This document shows, in pieces, positions 1 to 5,891 of a DNA stretch of 7,436 nt. A program made the position numbers and the translations under genes. Numbering within the stretch: position 1 is the first letter of the stretch; every line of letters begins with the position of its first letter. The stretch is from SYOC01 sp050185455 (GTDB taxonomy: Bacteria > Desulfobacterota > Binatia > Bin18), in contig JBFWZL010000336.1 of the NCBI GenBank assembly GCA_050185455.1, positions 1 to 7,436 of the forward strand, in the 5' to 3' direction. Under the pieces are notes generated by a model that did no database searches, was not told the DNA's origin, and saw only the letters and a program-made list of their open reading frames with translations.

Positions 1-1
1 C

Positions 2-217
2 GAAAAAGCCAACATGGAACTGCGCGGAAAGCGCTCGATAGAACGAGATTGCAACGAGGAGAGATTCTAATGCCGAGAGCGCCGTTCCGGGGAATTTGTC
101 AGGCAACTCCGTCTTCCCGCCTCGGTCGATCAAACTAAAATCCATGCGGAATTCCACGACGGCGAGCTGCGCGTTACTCTGCCGAAGATCCGGACGGAAA
201 GGAAGCCGCAGCCATGA
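2..217 (+). pseudogene. Hsp20/alpha-crystallin small heat-shock protein, 5'-partial, interrupted by in-frame TAA
   Basis: One reading frame gives Hsp20-like sequence on both sides of a TAA at 68-70. Before it is MELRGKRSIERDCNEERF, which resembles the 'LxxRGERxxE' strand and following charged loop of alpha-crystallin domains. After it are ERRSGEFVRQLRLPASVD and then FHDGELRVTLPK, which match the family's 'ERxxGxFxRxxxLPxxVD' and 'GvLxVtlPK' blocks. The frame does not shift: 22 codons, TAA, 48 codons, then TGA at 215-217. The stop falls where relatives usually carry a residue such as Leu, His or Arg just before the 'RxER' motif, so one substitution (for example TTA to TAA) would explain it. 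Hsp20 proteins are ATP-independent holdases that bind unfolding proteins in the cytoplasm. As read, the product would lose the end of its core domain and is probably inactive. The alternatives are a base-calling error or readthrough. The 5' end lies outside the window. The family call is secure; the broken status depends on one base. Confidence 0.82.
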
Positions 218-2694
218 CAACGCCCACCACGACTACCCCAGACTCGGCACAAGTTACCCTTCAACCCGCCCCCCCAGCGGTTGAACTCACGGCTGAAGAG
301 ATACGCTTTCGGCCCACACTCGATAGCGATTTTCAGACTACGGCAAACCTTACCCCGGGACACGACTTCATCGGCCAAGAGCGCGCCCGCGCAGCGCTAG
401 AACTCGGGCTTGGCATTGCCAGTAGCGGGTTTAACATCTTCGTATCGGGATTAACCGGCGCTGATAAATTAGAAGCGTTGCAACATTGGATCGCGCGGCT
501 TGCCGCGCAAGTTGCAACGCCGGGAGACTGGGTTTACGTGCATAACTTCGCCCACCCCGATGAGCCGCGAGCCATTACGCTCGGCCCCGGCAAAGGAAGT
601 CAGCTCAAGCACTTGATGAATGACCTGGTCAAAACACTGAGAGAAGAATTACCGAAAGCGTTTCGTCAAGAAGCATTTGACAAAGAAAAAACTCAGCTCA
701 AGGATAAATACATTACCCGAGCGCAGGAGCTGAGTACGGAATTAGAAAACTACGCTCGGGAGAAAGGGTTCGCTATTCAACCCGGCCCTGGCGGCAACAT
801 TCTGTTGATCCCTATTATTAATGGCCGCCCTCTAGAAAGCCCCGAAGAATTTTCCCGTCTCAGCCCCGAGGAACAAAAGCGTATTGAGGAAAATCAACGG
901 CCCGTCGCCGAAGCAATGGCGGCATTTACGACGAAGCAACAAGAAATTCTCCGCGCCATGTCGGAAGACGTGCGGCTGGTTGAAAGACGCTTCGGGGACG
1001 CGATTTTGACTCCGCTGCTGACAAACATTAAACAGGAAATGGAGAACCCCGAAGTTGATGAGTATCTGAACCAGGTCAAGACGCACATCATCGAAAACCT
1101 CGATGATTTCAAAACGCAGGATCATCAGGGGCCGGCGTTGCCCTTCATGCCGCCAATGCCACAACGTGAGTTGTTTCTCGAATACGAGGTAAATGTGGTG
1201 GTCGATAACGCCCACACCCAAGGTGCGCCGGTCCTGATTGAGAGTTCGCCGACATATCTCAACCTGTTTGGCACGATTGAACGCGTGGTGGACCGCGGTG
1301 GTCGCCTCGTCACGAATTTTACCCGTATCAAATCCGGCTCCCTCCTGCGCGCGCACGGCGGCTACCTGATGTTCAGTCTAGAAGATGCTCTCACCGAACC
1401 CGCGGTATGGAAAACCCTCAAGCGCACCCTGAAAAGCGGACGGATTGAGATGGAGACTTACGAACCGTTCGCGATGTTCTCTACTTCCGGACTGAAACCA
1501 GAACCCGTACAGATTCAGGTCAAGATTGTTGTAGTCGGCAGCCCCATGCTCTACCACCTTCTGTACACGCTGGATGAAGAATTCCACGACATTTTTAAGG
1601 TCCACGCCGATTTTCGTCACTCGATGAAGCTCAACCCGGAACATCTCGCGGCCTACGGGAAGTGGGTGGCGCAAGTGAGCCAAAAGGAGAATCTCCCGCA
1701 TTTCGATCGCTCCGGTATTGAGCGTCTAGTGGAATTTGGCGCGCGTCGCGTCGGCGATCGACAAAAAATCTCCGCGGCATTCGCCGAGATCACCGACCTT
1801 GTGCATGAAGCTGCATATTGGGCGCGCAAAGACAATGGCCACGCAGTCTCTGCTCGCCACGTCCAAAAAGCAATCGATCAACGCATCTTCCGCTCTAACC
1901 GCATCGAAGAGGAAATGCGCGACCTTATCACCGAAGGCACTATTCTTGTCGATATAGACGGGAGCAAAGTCGGGCAGGTCAACGGGCTCTCCGTCCTGCA
2001 AATCGGCGACTACAGTTTTGGCCGTCCCTCCCGTGTTACCGCAAGCGTCGGGATGGGACAGGCGGGCATCGTCAACATTGAACGGGAATCGCGCCTCAGC
2101 GGTTCCATTCATGATAAAGGGCTGCTGATTCTCTCCGGCTATCTGCGCAACCGTTATGGGCAAAACAAACCGCTGGCCTTGTCCGCTAGCTTGTGTTTTG
2201 AACAATCTTACTCCGGCATAGAGGGCGATAGCGCATCTTCAACCGAGCTGTATGCGCTGCTCTCTCGATTATCAGATCTTCCCATTCGCCAGGACATCGC
2301 AGTGACCGGTTCAGTCAACCAATGGGGAGAAGTGCAAGCAATTGGCGGCGTCAACGAAAAGATTGAAGGATTTTTCGACGTCTGTCAGGAGCACGGCTTG
2401 ACCGGCCAGCAAGGCGCCATGATTCCCGCGTCAAACGTGCGCAATCTCGTATTACGAACGGATGTGATCGAAGCCGTCGAGCAAGGCCGTTTCCACATCT
2501 ACCCGATTCGCACCATCGACGAGGGCATCACCCTGCTCACCGGTGTCCGGGCGGGAACAGAGGATGAAGCGGGCACGGTGAATGGTCTTGTCAGCCGACG
2601 CCTTCTCAAACTCGCCACCGACCTCAAAGCCTTTGCGGTCAGCGGAGAAAGTAGGGCCAAATCTCCATCAACGGACGATGGAAAGGATAAATGA
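214..2694 (+). CDS. Lon-family (LonB/AAA_32-type) protease with degraded Walker A
   Basis: An 826-residue protein of the COG1067 type: AAA-like region, then LonB-type lid, then C-terminal Lon protease domain, without the N-terminal substrate-binding domain of classical Lon. The protease domain spans about residues 570-775. Its Ser-Lys dyad is visible: Ser673 in EGDSAS and Lys716 in GGVNEKIEGF, 43 residues apart as in E. coli Lon (679/722). The region equivalent to the P-loop reads GLTGADKL (79-86), where family members usually have GxxGxG(K/R)(T/S/H), so the conserved Gly and Ser/Thr are lost. The Walker B region is GGYLMFSLEDAL (382-393). A charged, helical insert occupies roughly residues 130-290. 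The ATG follows AGGAAG by 8 bases and overlaps the upstream Hsp20 stop (ATGA), suggesting coupled translation. Cytoplasmic peptidase activity is probable; ATP-driven unfolding is doubtful. Low-complexity N-terminal (Thr-rich) and C-terminal tails look disordered. The family call is firm; substrates are unknown. Confidence 0.93.
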   Translation: MTTPTTTTPDSAQVTLQPAPPAVELTAEEIRFRPTLDSDFQTTANLTPGHDFIGQERARAALELGLGIASSGFNIFVSGLTGADKLEALQHWIARLAAQVATPGDWVYVHNFAHPDEPRAITLGPGKGSQLKHLMNDLVKTLREELPKAFRQEAFDKEKTQLKDKYITRAQELSTELENYAREKGFAIQPGPGGNILLIPIINGRPLESPEEFSRLSPEEQKRIEENQRPVAEAMAAFTTKQQEILRAMSEDVRLVERRFGDAILTPLLTNIKQEMENPEVDEYLNQVKTHIIENLDDFKTQDHQGPALPFMPPMPQRELFLEYEVNVVVDNAHTQGAPVLIESSPTYLNLFGTIERVVDRGGRLVTNFTRIKSGSLLRAHGGYLMFSLEDALTEPAVWKTLKRTLKSGRIEMETYEPFAMFSTSGLKPEPVQIQVKIVVVGSPMLYHLLYTLDEEFHDIFKVHADFRHSMKLNPEHLAAYGKWVAQVSQKENLPHFDRSGIERLVEFGARRVGDRQKISAAFAEITDLVHEAAYWARKDNGHAVSARHVQKAIDQRIFRSNRIEEEMRDLITEGTILVDIDGSKVGQVNGLSVLQIGDYSFGRPSRVTASVGMGQAGIVNIERESRLSGSIHDKGLLILSGYLRNRYGQNKPLALSASLCFEQSYSGIEGDSASSTELYALLSRLSDLPIRQDIAVTGSVNQWGEVQAIGGVNEKIEGFFDVCQEHGLTGQQGAMIPASNVRNLVLRTDVIEAVEQGRFHIYPIRTIDEGITLLTGVRAGTEDEAGTVNGLVSRRLLKLATDLKAFAVSGESRAKSPSTDDGKDK

Positions 2695-2728
2695 ACGTCT
2701 CCAGTCATTTTGCTTAAATGAAGAAAAA

Positions 2729-2744
2729 TGGCACGGCAAGTGCC
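2729..2744 (+). promoter_or_regulatory. Candidate sigma54 (-24/-12) promoter for the ferritin-like gene
   Basis: TGGCACGGCAAGTGCC matches the sigma54 consensus TGGCAC-N5-TTGCA at 9 of 11 defined positions, with GG and GC in exact register (2730-2731 and 2742-2743). Transcription would start near 2755, giving a 17-base leader that holds the Shine-Dalgarno GAAGGG. The same bases also form a 5-bp inverted repeat (GGCAC/GTGCC), so a hairpin is an alternative reading. The element lies in the 77-base gap after the Lon-like gene. No activator site was identified. Confidence 0.45.
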
Positions 2745-2771
2745 GGAAAAGGAGAGGGAAGAAGGGCGTAC

Positions 2772-3302
2772 ATGTTTATGACCGAAATCTTAGGACGGTG
2801 CAGCACGCTTGAACAACGTGTCGCTAAAATCTATGAACAATTCGGGCACAGTCTGCCTAATGATGAGTTGCCACTAAAAAGTTTCTGGCTTGGGCTTTCC
2901 GCGGAGGAGCGCCAACACGCGCGGGCGCTGGCGGTGGAGAAGGCGGCATTAGAGTTCGAAGCCGATCCTGGATACTTCATGCCGGAATATCCCGCCAAAC
3001 TAGTTGCGCTCGACACCATGCTCAAACAGATTGAAGAAAAAGCGCGTCAAGGCGTAACAAAAGATGAAGCATTTCACTTAACGCTCGACCTGGAACAGTC
3101 AGAGCTCAACATGATCTATCGCGACTTGGTGCTGACCGGGCGAGCGGCCCTCAAGTTGATGGCGAGACACGTTGATCAATCGTTGAATTTGCCGCAACAT
3201 CAACGGAATCTCGTCGAAGGGATAAAGCGATTCCTCCCCGCGAATTCCGTGCAACAGCGCGCGGATGAATGGCTGAACCTGCACCGTATCCCACTTCGGT
3301 GA
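2772..3302 (+). CDS. Ferritin-like (rubrerythrin-superfamily) four-helix protein
   Basis: A 176-residue, mostly helical, cytoplasmic protein with no signal peptide. The spacing of acidic residues suggests a ferritin-like diiron bundle: Glu14 in LEQRVAKIYEQF (helix 1), Glu46 and His49 in LSAEERQHARAL (helix 2, ExxH), and Glu108 or Glu111 in LDLEQSELNMIY (helix 3). The fourth helix, around QHQRNLVEGIKRF (142-154), lacks a clear second ExxH, so the metal site may be incomplete or mononuclear. Family members handle iron, peroxide or membrane-associated redox chemistry; which applies here is unknown. I chose ATG 2772 because GAAGGG lies 5 bases upstream. An in-frame ATG at 2718 has no ribosome site and would precede the predicted transcript start; ATG 2778 is also possible. 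The gene ends 33 bases from the convergent DUF364 gene. The fold assignment is by pattern only, without an alignment. Confidence 0.72.
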   Translation: MFMTEILGRCSTLEQRVAKIYEQFGHSLPNDELPLKSFWLGLSAEERQHARALAVEKAALEFEADPGYFMPEYPAKLVALDTMLKQIEEKARQGVTKDEAFHLTLDLEQSELNMIYRDLVLTGRAALKLMARHVDQSLNLPQHQRNLVEGIKRFLPANSVQQRADEWLNLHRIPLR

Positions 3303-3335
3303 AAGGCGCGGTGTCGTTAGAAAAAGAACTCGGTC

Positions 3336-4151
3336 TTAACCTTCCCGAATAATACACACTTTTTCCGCTGCTGAATCGAAGAAATACCCCGACCCGCCTT
3401 CGCTCACGAGTTGCATAAGTTTCGCGGGTTCCGTAACACGCATGCCCCCAAGCACATGGACCCCTTTGGCGAAGAATGGCGGCGGCCAGGAAGAGGCTGT
3501 CGGTCCGGCAAGAACAACCGACCGCGCACTACAGGCGGCTTGAAGTAGCGAGTCGAGCCCTCCTTCAACGAGCGCCGAACCAGTAATAATCACCACGCTC
3601 GCTTCTGAAAGTGTCTGGACGGCCATCTCAGGAGGTCTCCAGAACATTCTTTCATCTGCTTTCAACGCCTCTTTGTGTTTGTCCACCACCCGCAAACCCG
3701 CAATCTGACCTTTCAGTTTCTTGATGAACGGCACGAAGGCGCCAACCATGGCTACAATATCGCTAGCGCGAATCTCCGCCGCCGCTAACGCATCCAACCC
3801 GGCGACACAGCGCCCTCCGATGACACCGTGGCGTTCCAAGACAAGAGCAGCAAGCGCATTGAGCGTGGCGATGCCTACGGCTCTTCGCAACGGCCCAGGC
3901 GCGGTCGCATAGGTAGCTAAGTCCCAGACATTTTGTCCGCTGAGCCGTCCGGCCGGCGGCGCTGAAGCGGCGGACTTAGGACAACATACCGTGTCGCTCA
4001 AATCACGCGGCGTAAAGGCAACGCCGACATGTCCGCTCGATAGACGCGCGGCAGTATAGAACACGCCGATGCGCACATCCGTGGCGACAAGGTTCTCATC
4101 CCGAATCACGCTCTTTATCCCGGCTCGCCAATCATCGACCACAGTACTCAT
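3336..4151 (-). CDS. DUF4213/DUF364 family protein (putative heavy-metal chelation)
   Basis: A 271-residue protein matching the two-part DUF4213 (N-terminal, enolase-N-like) plus DUF364 (Rossmann-like) family. Typical blocks are GVAFTPRDLSD near 43-53, VAMVGAFVPFIKKLKG near 133-148, VVIITGSALVEGGLDSLL near 186-203, VVLAGPTASSWPPPFF near 212-227, and GVHVLGGMRVTEP near 230-242. The family label 'putative heavy-metal chelation' comes from structural comparison; no reaction is established. A CCP motif (Cys56-Cys57-Pro58) follows the first block and could bind metal, which is inference. The ATG at 4151 is preferred because AAGG lies about 11 bases upstream; a GTG at 4163 would add four residues and has a poorer site. 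The gene lies 79 bases downstream of a universal stress gene on the same strand and is probably last in that group. An inverted repeat (4187-4209) separates them. No transmembrane segment is seen. Confidence 0.87.
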   Translation of the reverse strand: MSTVVDDWRAGIKSVIRDENLVATDVRIGVFYTAARLSSGHVGVAFTPRDLSDTVCCPKSAASAPPAGRLSGQNVWDLATYATAPGPLRRAVGIATLNALAALVLERHGVIGGRCVAGLDALAAAEIRASDIVAMVGAFVPFIKKLKGQIAGLRVVDKHKEALKADERMFWRPPEMAVQTLSEASVVIITGSALVEGGLDSLLQAACSARSVVLAGPTASSWPPPFFAKGVHVLGGMRVTEPAKLMQLVSEGGSGYFFDSAAEKVCIIREG

Positions 4152-4186
4152 GCCAGAAGACACCTTTCAGGCGGGAGTTATCATCG

Positions 4187-4209
4187 TGTGGAATAAATCT
4201 ATTTCCACA
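4187..4209 (-). promoter_or_regulatory. Perfect 7-bp inverted repeat between usp and DUF364 genes
   Basis: TGTGGAA-N9-TTCCACA lies 36 bases upstream of the DUF364 ATG. As RNA from the minus strand it can extend to nine pairs with one bulged A and a 4-base loop. No U-run follows, so it is not a normal intrinsic terminator. It could be an operator for a dimeric regulator, or a hairpin that attenuates or protects the transcript between the two genes. The symmetry is certain; the function is not. Confidence 0.4.
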
Positions 4210-4230
4210 AACAAGACGAACATGAAGATC

Positions 4231-4689
4231 TTATTTCGCGGCCTCTTTCGGCAACCGCGCCACCAACACCGGACACGGCGCGTGCCGTACGACGCGTTCA
4301 GCGACACTGCCGAGCAACACATGCGCTAATCCAGTGCGTCCGTGCGATCCCATGACGATCAGATCGGCAGGTTCTTTCTCGGCGGTCTGGCAAATTTCCC
4401 AAAATGGGTCGCCGGTGACAGCGCGCGGCTCAACCACGACTGGACTAGAGCCCTTTTTCGCCAAGAATTCTTGCAAACGCTTTTCCGCGTCAGCAACGAT
4501 CTCGTCTTCCATCTTTTTCAGGTCGAGGAGATACACACTTTCGGGATACCCAAGTGAAGTGAACAATTGTGCGGCGTGGAGCAGAATCACTTTTGCCCCC
4601 CACTTCTCTGCCAGCCCGACTGCCCAAGCATATGCATGCTCCGCGTATTCAGAAAAGTCACAAGGAACAATGATGGTTTTGACTTGCAT
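4231..4689 (-). CDS. Universal stress protein (UspA family), ATP-binding type
   Basis: A 152-residue single-domain Usp. It opens with the hallmark strand and loop IIVPCDFSEYAEHA (residues 6-19), with Asp11 in the nucleotide-contacting position. Near the C-terminus is the ATP-binding motif G-x2-G-x9-G-S: Gly114, Gly117, Gly127, Ser128 in GSHGRTGLAHVLLGS, followed by the typical PCPVLV strand. The motif places it among Usp proteins that bind ATP and are often linked to low oxygen, starvation or energy stress, as cytoplasmic dimers. Its ATG follows AGGAGGG by 8 bases, a strong ribosome site. It is the second of two Usp paralogues; a 202-base gap separates it from the first, long enough for its own promoter, although no convincing sigma70 or sigma54 boxes were found there. 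Length is normal and no defect is seen. Confidence 0.96.
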   Translation of the reverse strand: MQVKTIIVPCDFSEYAEHAYAWAVGLAEKWGAKVILLHAAQLFTSLGYPESVYLLDLKKMEDEIVADAEKRLQEFLAKKGSSPVVVEPRAVTGDPFWEICQTAEKEPADLIVMGSHGRTGLAHVLLGSVAERVVRHAPCPVLVARLPKEAAK

Positions 4690-4771
4690 GCGACATTCCC
4701 TCCTCTATGTTAGGTGTTGTATTTCGCGCTCATGGCATTCTCTAAAGATGTGAGCCATTCGCATTGACACT

Positions 4772-4807
4772 TGTTCTTACTTCCGCAAATGATTATTCGC
4801 AAGAACA
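4772..4807 (-). other. Potential hairpin in the leader of the second usp gene
   Basis: In the 202-base gap between the two usp genes, TGTTCTT (4772-4778) and AAGAACA (4801-4807) are perfect 7-bp arms. On the minus-strand RNA a second helix fits inside (GCGAAU/AUUUGC, including one G-U pair, loop AAUC), with a six-base bulge between the helices. The inner helix contains an A-C mismatch on the plus strand, so the structure favours minus-strand RNA. It ends about 80 bases before the usp start. Nothing else in the gap was recognised. Role unknown. Confidence 0.3.
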
Positions 4808-4891
4808 GGAACAAAGCCGATTTCTTATTCCCAAATATAGGAAGATTTTCATCTCTGCGTGAGGCGCGTCGAAGTGAAGCCTGCCTAGCGG

Positions 4892-5341
4892 TCAGGCTGG
4901 AGCTTTCTTCCCGACAACAAGCACTGGACAGGGGGAGAGCCGCACGACTCTTTCGGCGACACTACCGAGCAACACATGTCCTAGTCCTGTTCTTCCGTGC
5001 GAACCCATAACAATTAAGTCGCTTCGCTCTTCTTCCGCCGTCTTACAAACGTCCCATGATGGCTCCCCAATCATCACTCGGACATCCATAGGCGTGTGCT
5101 CATGAGGAATTTTGGCAACAAACGTGTGCATTCGTTCTTCAGCTTCCGCGCGCAGTCCAGCTTCAAAATCCACCGCGTTGAAATGCGAGCCCATCAATAC
5201 GGGTGGATAGCTTGGCCGCGGCACAACGTGGAGCACCAAGATGCAAGCACGCCACTTCTCCGCCATTCCTATCGCCCAACTGCACGCTTTCTCTGAATAT
5301 TCGGAGAAATCAAAAGGCACGAGAATTTTGTGAATGTTCAT
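4892..5341 (-). CDS. Universal stress protein (UspA family), ATP-binding type, first paralogue
   Basis: A 149-residue Usp beginning ILVPFDFSEYSEKA (residues 6-19, Asp11 conserved) and carrying G-x2-G-x9-G-S at Gly113, Gly116, Gly126, Ser127 (GSHGRTGLGHVLLGS), then PCPVLVV. The ATP-motif region is nearly identical to the neighbouring paralogue, while the middle (residues 40-90) differs in length and sequence and carries a His/Pro-rich segment (IPHEHTP, 78-84). The pair probably arose by tandem duplication and may form homo- or heterodimers. GGGAGGA lies 8 bases before the ATG. Only 18 bases separate it from the upstream CBS gene, so the two are almost certainly co-transcribed. Linked CBS and Usp proteins both sense adenine nucleotides, suggesting an energy-status response (inference). 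No signal peptide or membrane segment. Confidence 0.96.
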   Translation of the reverse strand: MNIHKILVPFDFSEYSEKACSWAIGMAEKWRACILVLHVVPRPSYPPVLMGSHFNAVDFEAGLRAEAEERMHTFVAKIPHEHTPMDVRVMIGEPSWDVCKTAEEERSDLIVMGSHGRTGLGHVLLGSVAERVVRLSPCPVLVVGKKAPA

Positions 5342-5359
5342 GACACAGTTCCTCCCGTT

Positions 5360-5788
5360 TCAGGTTTCGCGCGTTGATTCCTTAAGCGCCCGCATAATAT
5401 CCTCACGAGCAATGATCCCGACGAGTTGTTTGTCCGGCGCCAGGACAGGGAAACTCTTTGCTTTAAGATTCACCATCAATTGCAGGGCCCGCGTAAGCGG
5501 CGCGGCAGGTTCAACGTGTACGATTGCTTCCGTCATGATCTCGCCCACCGTACGTTTCATGATCTCATCGTAGTGAGGGAGGAGTTGTCCCGTGGTAAAC
5601 GCAAACGCCTTCAGAAAATCGAACTTCGTCACGAGCCCAATCATCTCTTTCTTTTCCACTACAGGAAACGCATTGAAATCATGCTTGGTAAACAAACCTT
5701 CGAGTTCATGCAACGTGGTTTGACGCGAAATGGTTTTCACCTGTCTGGTCATGTATTGGCCGACTGTGCATTCAAGAAAACGATACAT
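5360..5788 (-). CDS. Tandem CBS-domain protein
   Basis: A 142-residue protein consisting almost entirely of two CBS domains (about residues 9-64 and 81-136), which pair into one Bateman module. Each starts with a 'VGxxMT' motif (VGQYMT at 9-14, VGEIMT at 81-86). The ribose-phosphate contact motif G-x2-(T/S)-x2-D is complete in the first domain (Gly51, Thr54, Asp57). In the second it is Gly124, Ala127, Asp130, with Ala replacing Thr/Ser. Stand-alone CBS pairs usually bind AMP, ATP or related nucleotides and act as sensors through partner proteins. The ATG at 5788 is chosen because AAGGAGGAG sits immediately upstream; a GTG at 5827 would add 13 residues without a ribosome site. It heads the minus-strand CBS-usp-usp-DUF364 group and follows a near-consensus sigma54 promoter and a leader hairpin. 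Confidence 0.94.
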   Translation of the reverse strand: MYRFLECTVGQYMTRQVKTISRQTTLHELEGLFTKHDFNAFPVVEKKEMIGLVTKFDFLKAFAFTTGQLLPHYDEIMKRTVGEIMTEAIVHVEPAAPLTRALQLMVNLKAKSFPVLAPDKQLVGIIAREDIMRALKESTRET

Positions 5789-5798
5789 GGCTCCTCCT

Positions 5799-5818
5799 TC
5801 CAGACCTTGTTTTCTGGA
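5799..5818 (-). other. Leader hairpin next to the CBS gene ribosome site
   Basis: TCCAGA and TCTGGA are perfect 6-bp arms around an 8-base loop. On the minus strand the repeat ends directly before the Shine-Dalgarno AGGAGG and 10 bases before the ATG. In RNA it could affect access to the ribosome site or stabilise the 5' end; in DNA it could bind a regulator. It falls inside the leader expected from the sigma54 promoter. Confidence 0.35.
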
Positions 5819-5845
5819 GTATGACACCGCAACTCAGGATGAACC

Positions 5846-5861
5846 AGCAAGCCCGGCGCCA
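5846..5861 (-). promoter_or_regulatory. Near-consensus sigma54 (-24/-12) promoter for the CBS-usp group
   Basis: Read on the minus strand, TGGCGCCGGGCTTGCT matches TGGCAC-N5-TTGCW at 10 of 11 positions; only G for A in the -24 box differs. GG (5860-5859) and GC (5848-5847) have the exact spacing sigma54 needs. Transcription would begin near 5835, giving a 47-base leader before the CBS ATG. Sigma54 promoters need an enhancer-binding activator, usually bound 80-150 bases upstream, which here falls over the start of the divergent efflux gene. Chance occurrence in GC-rich DNA is possible, but position and strand fit well. Confidence 0.55.
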
Positions 5862-5891
5862 GGCCGGTGGCGGATCATCTCTCGATCTCGT

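Noticed and set aside
70..138. ATG overlapping the Hsp20 TAA (TAATG) with GAGGAGAG upstream, as a restart gene
   Set aside because: It opens only 22 codons in a different frame, with no recognisable sequence; the Hsp20 similarity is in the other frame.
832..1356. 174-codon open frame on the minus strand
   Set aside because: It is antisense to the well-supported Lon-like gene, has no ribosome site and encodes no recognisable protein.
3285..3335. Terminator between the convergent ferritin-like and DUF364 genes
   Set aside because: Only very short pairings (for example CAC-TTCG-GTG) were seen, and no T-rich tail on either strand.
4334..4753. 139-codon plus-strand open frame
   Set aside because: It is antisense to the universal stress gene and contains the mirror of its conserved codons; no independent support.
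4690..4891. Sigma70 or sigma54 promoter for the second usp gene
   Set aside because: TTGCGA-N17-TAAGAA is a poor match and no GG-N10-GC element fits; nothing strong enough to list.
4878..4898. AGCCTG/CAGGCT stem over the stop codon of the first usp gene, as a terminator
   Set aside because: The 6-bp stem is real, but no T-run follows on the minus strand, so an intrinsic terminator cannot be supported.
5426..5824. 132-codon plus-strand open frame
   Set aside because: It lies opposite the CBS gene and is explained as its shadow.
5857..5872. CGCCA-GGCCGG-TGGCG inverted repeat as a separate operator
   Set aside because: It is short, GC-rich, likely by chance, and overlaps the -24 box of the sigma54 candidate, which explains the position better.
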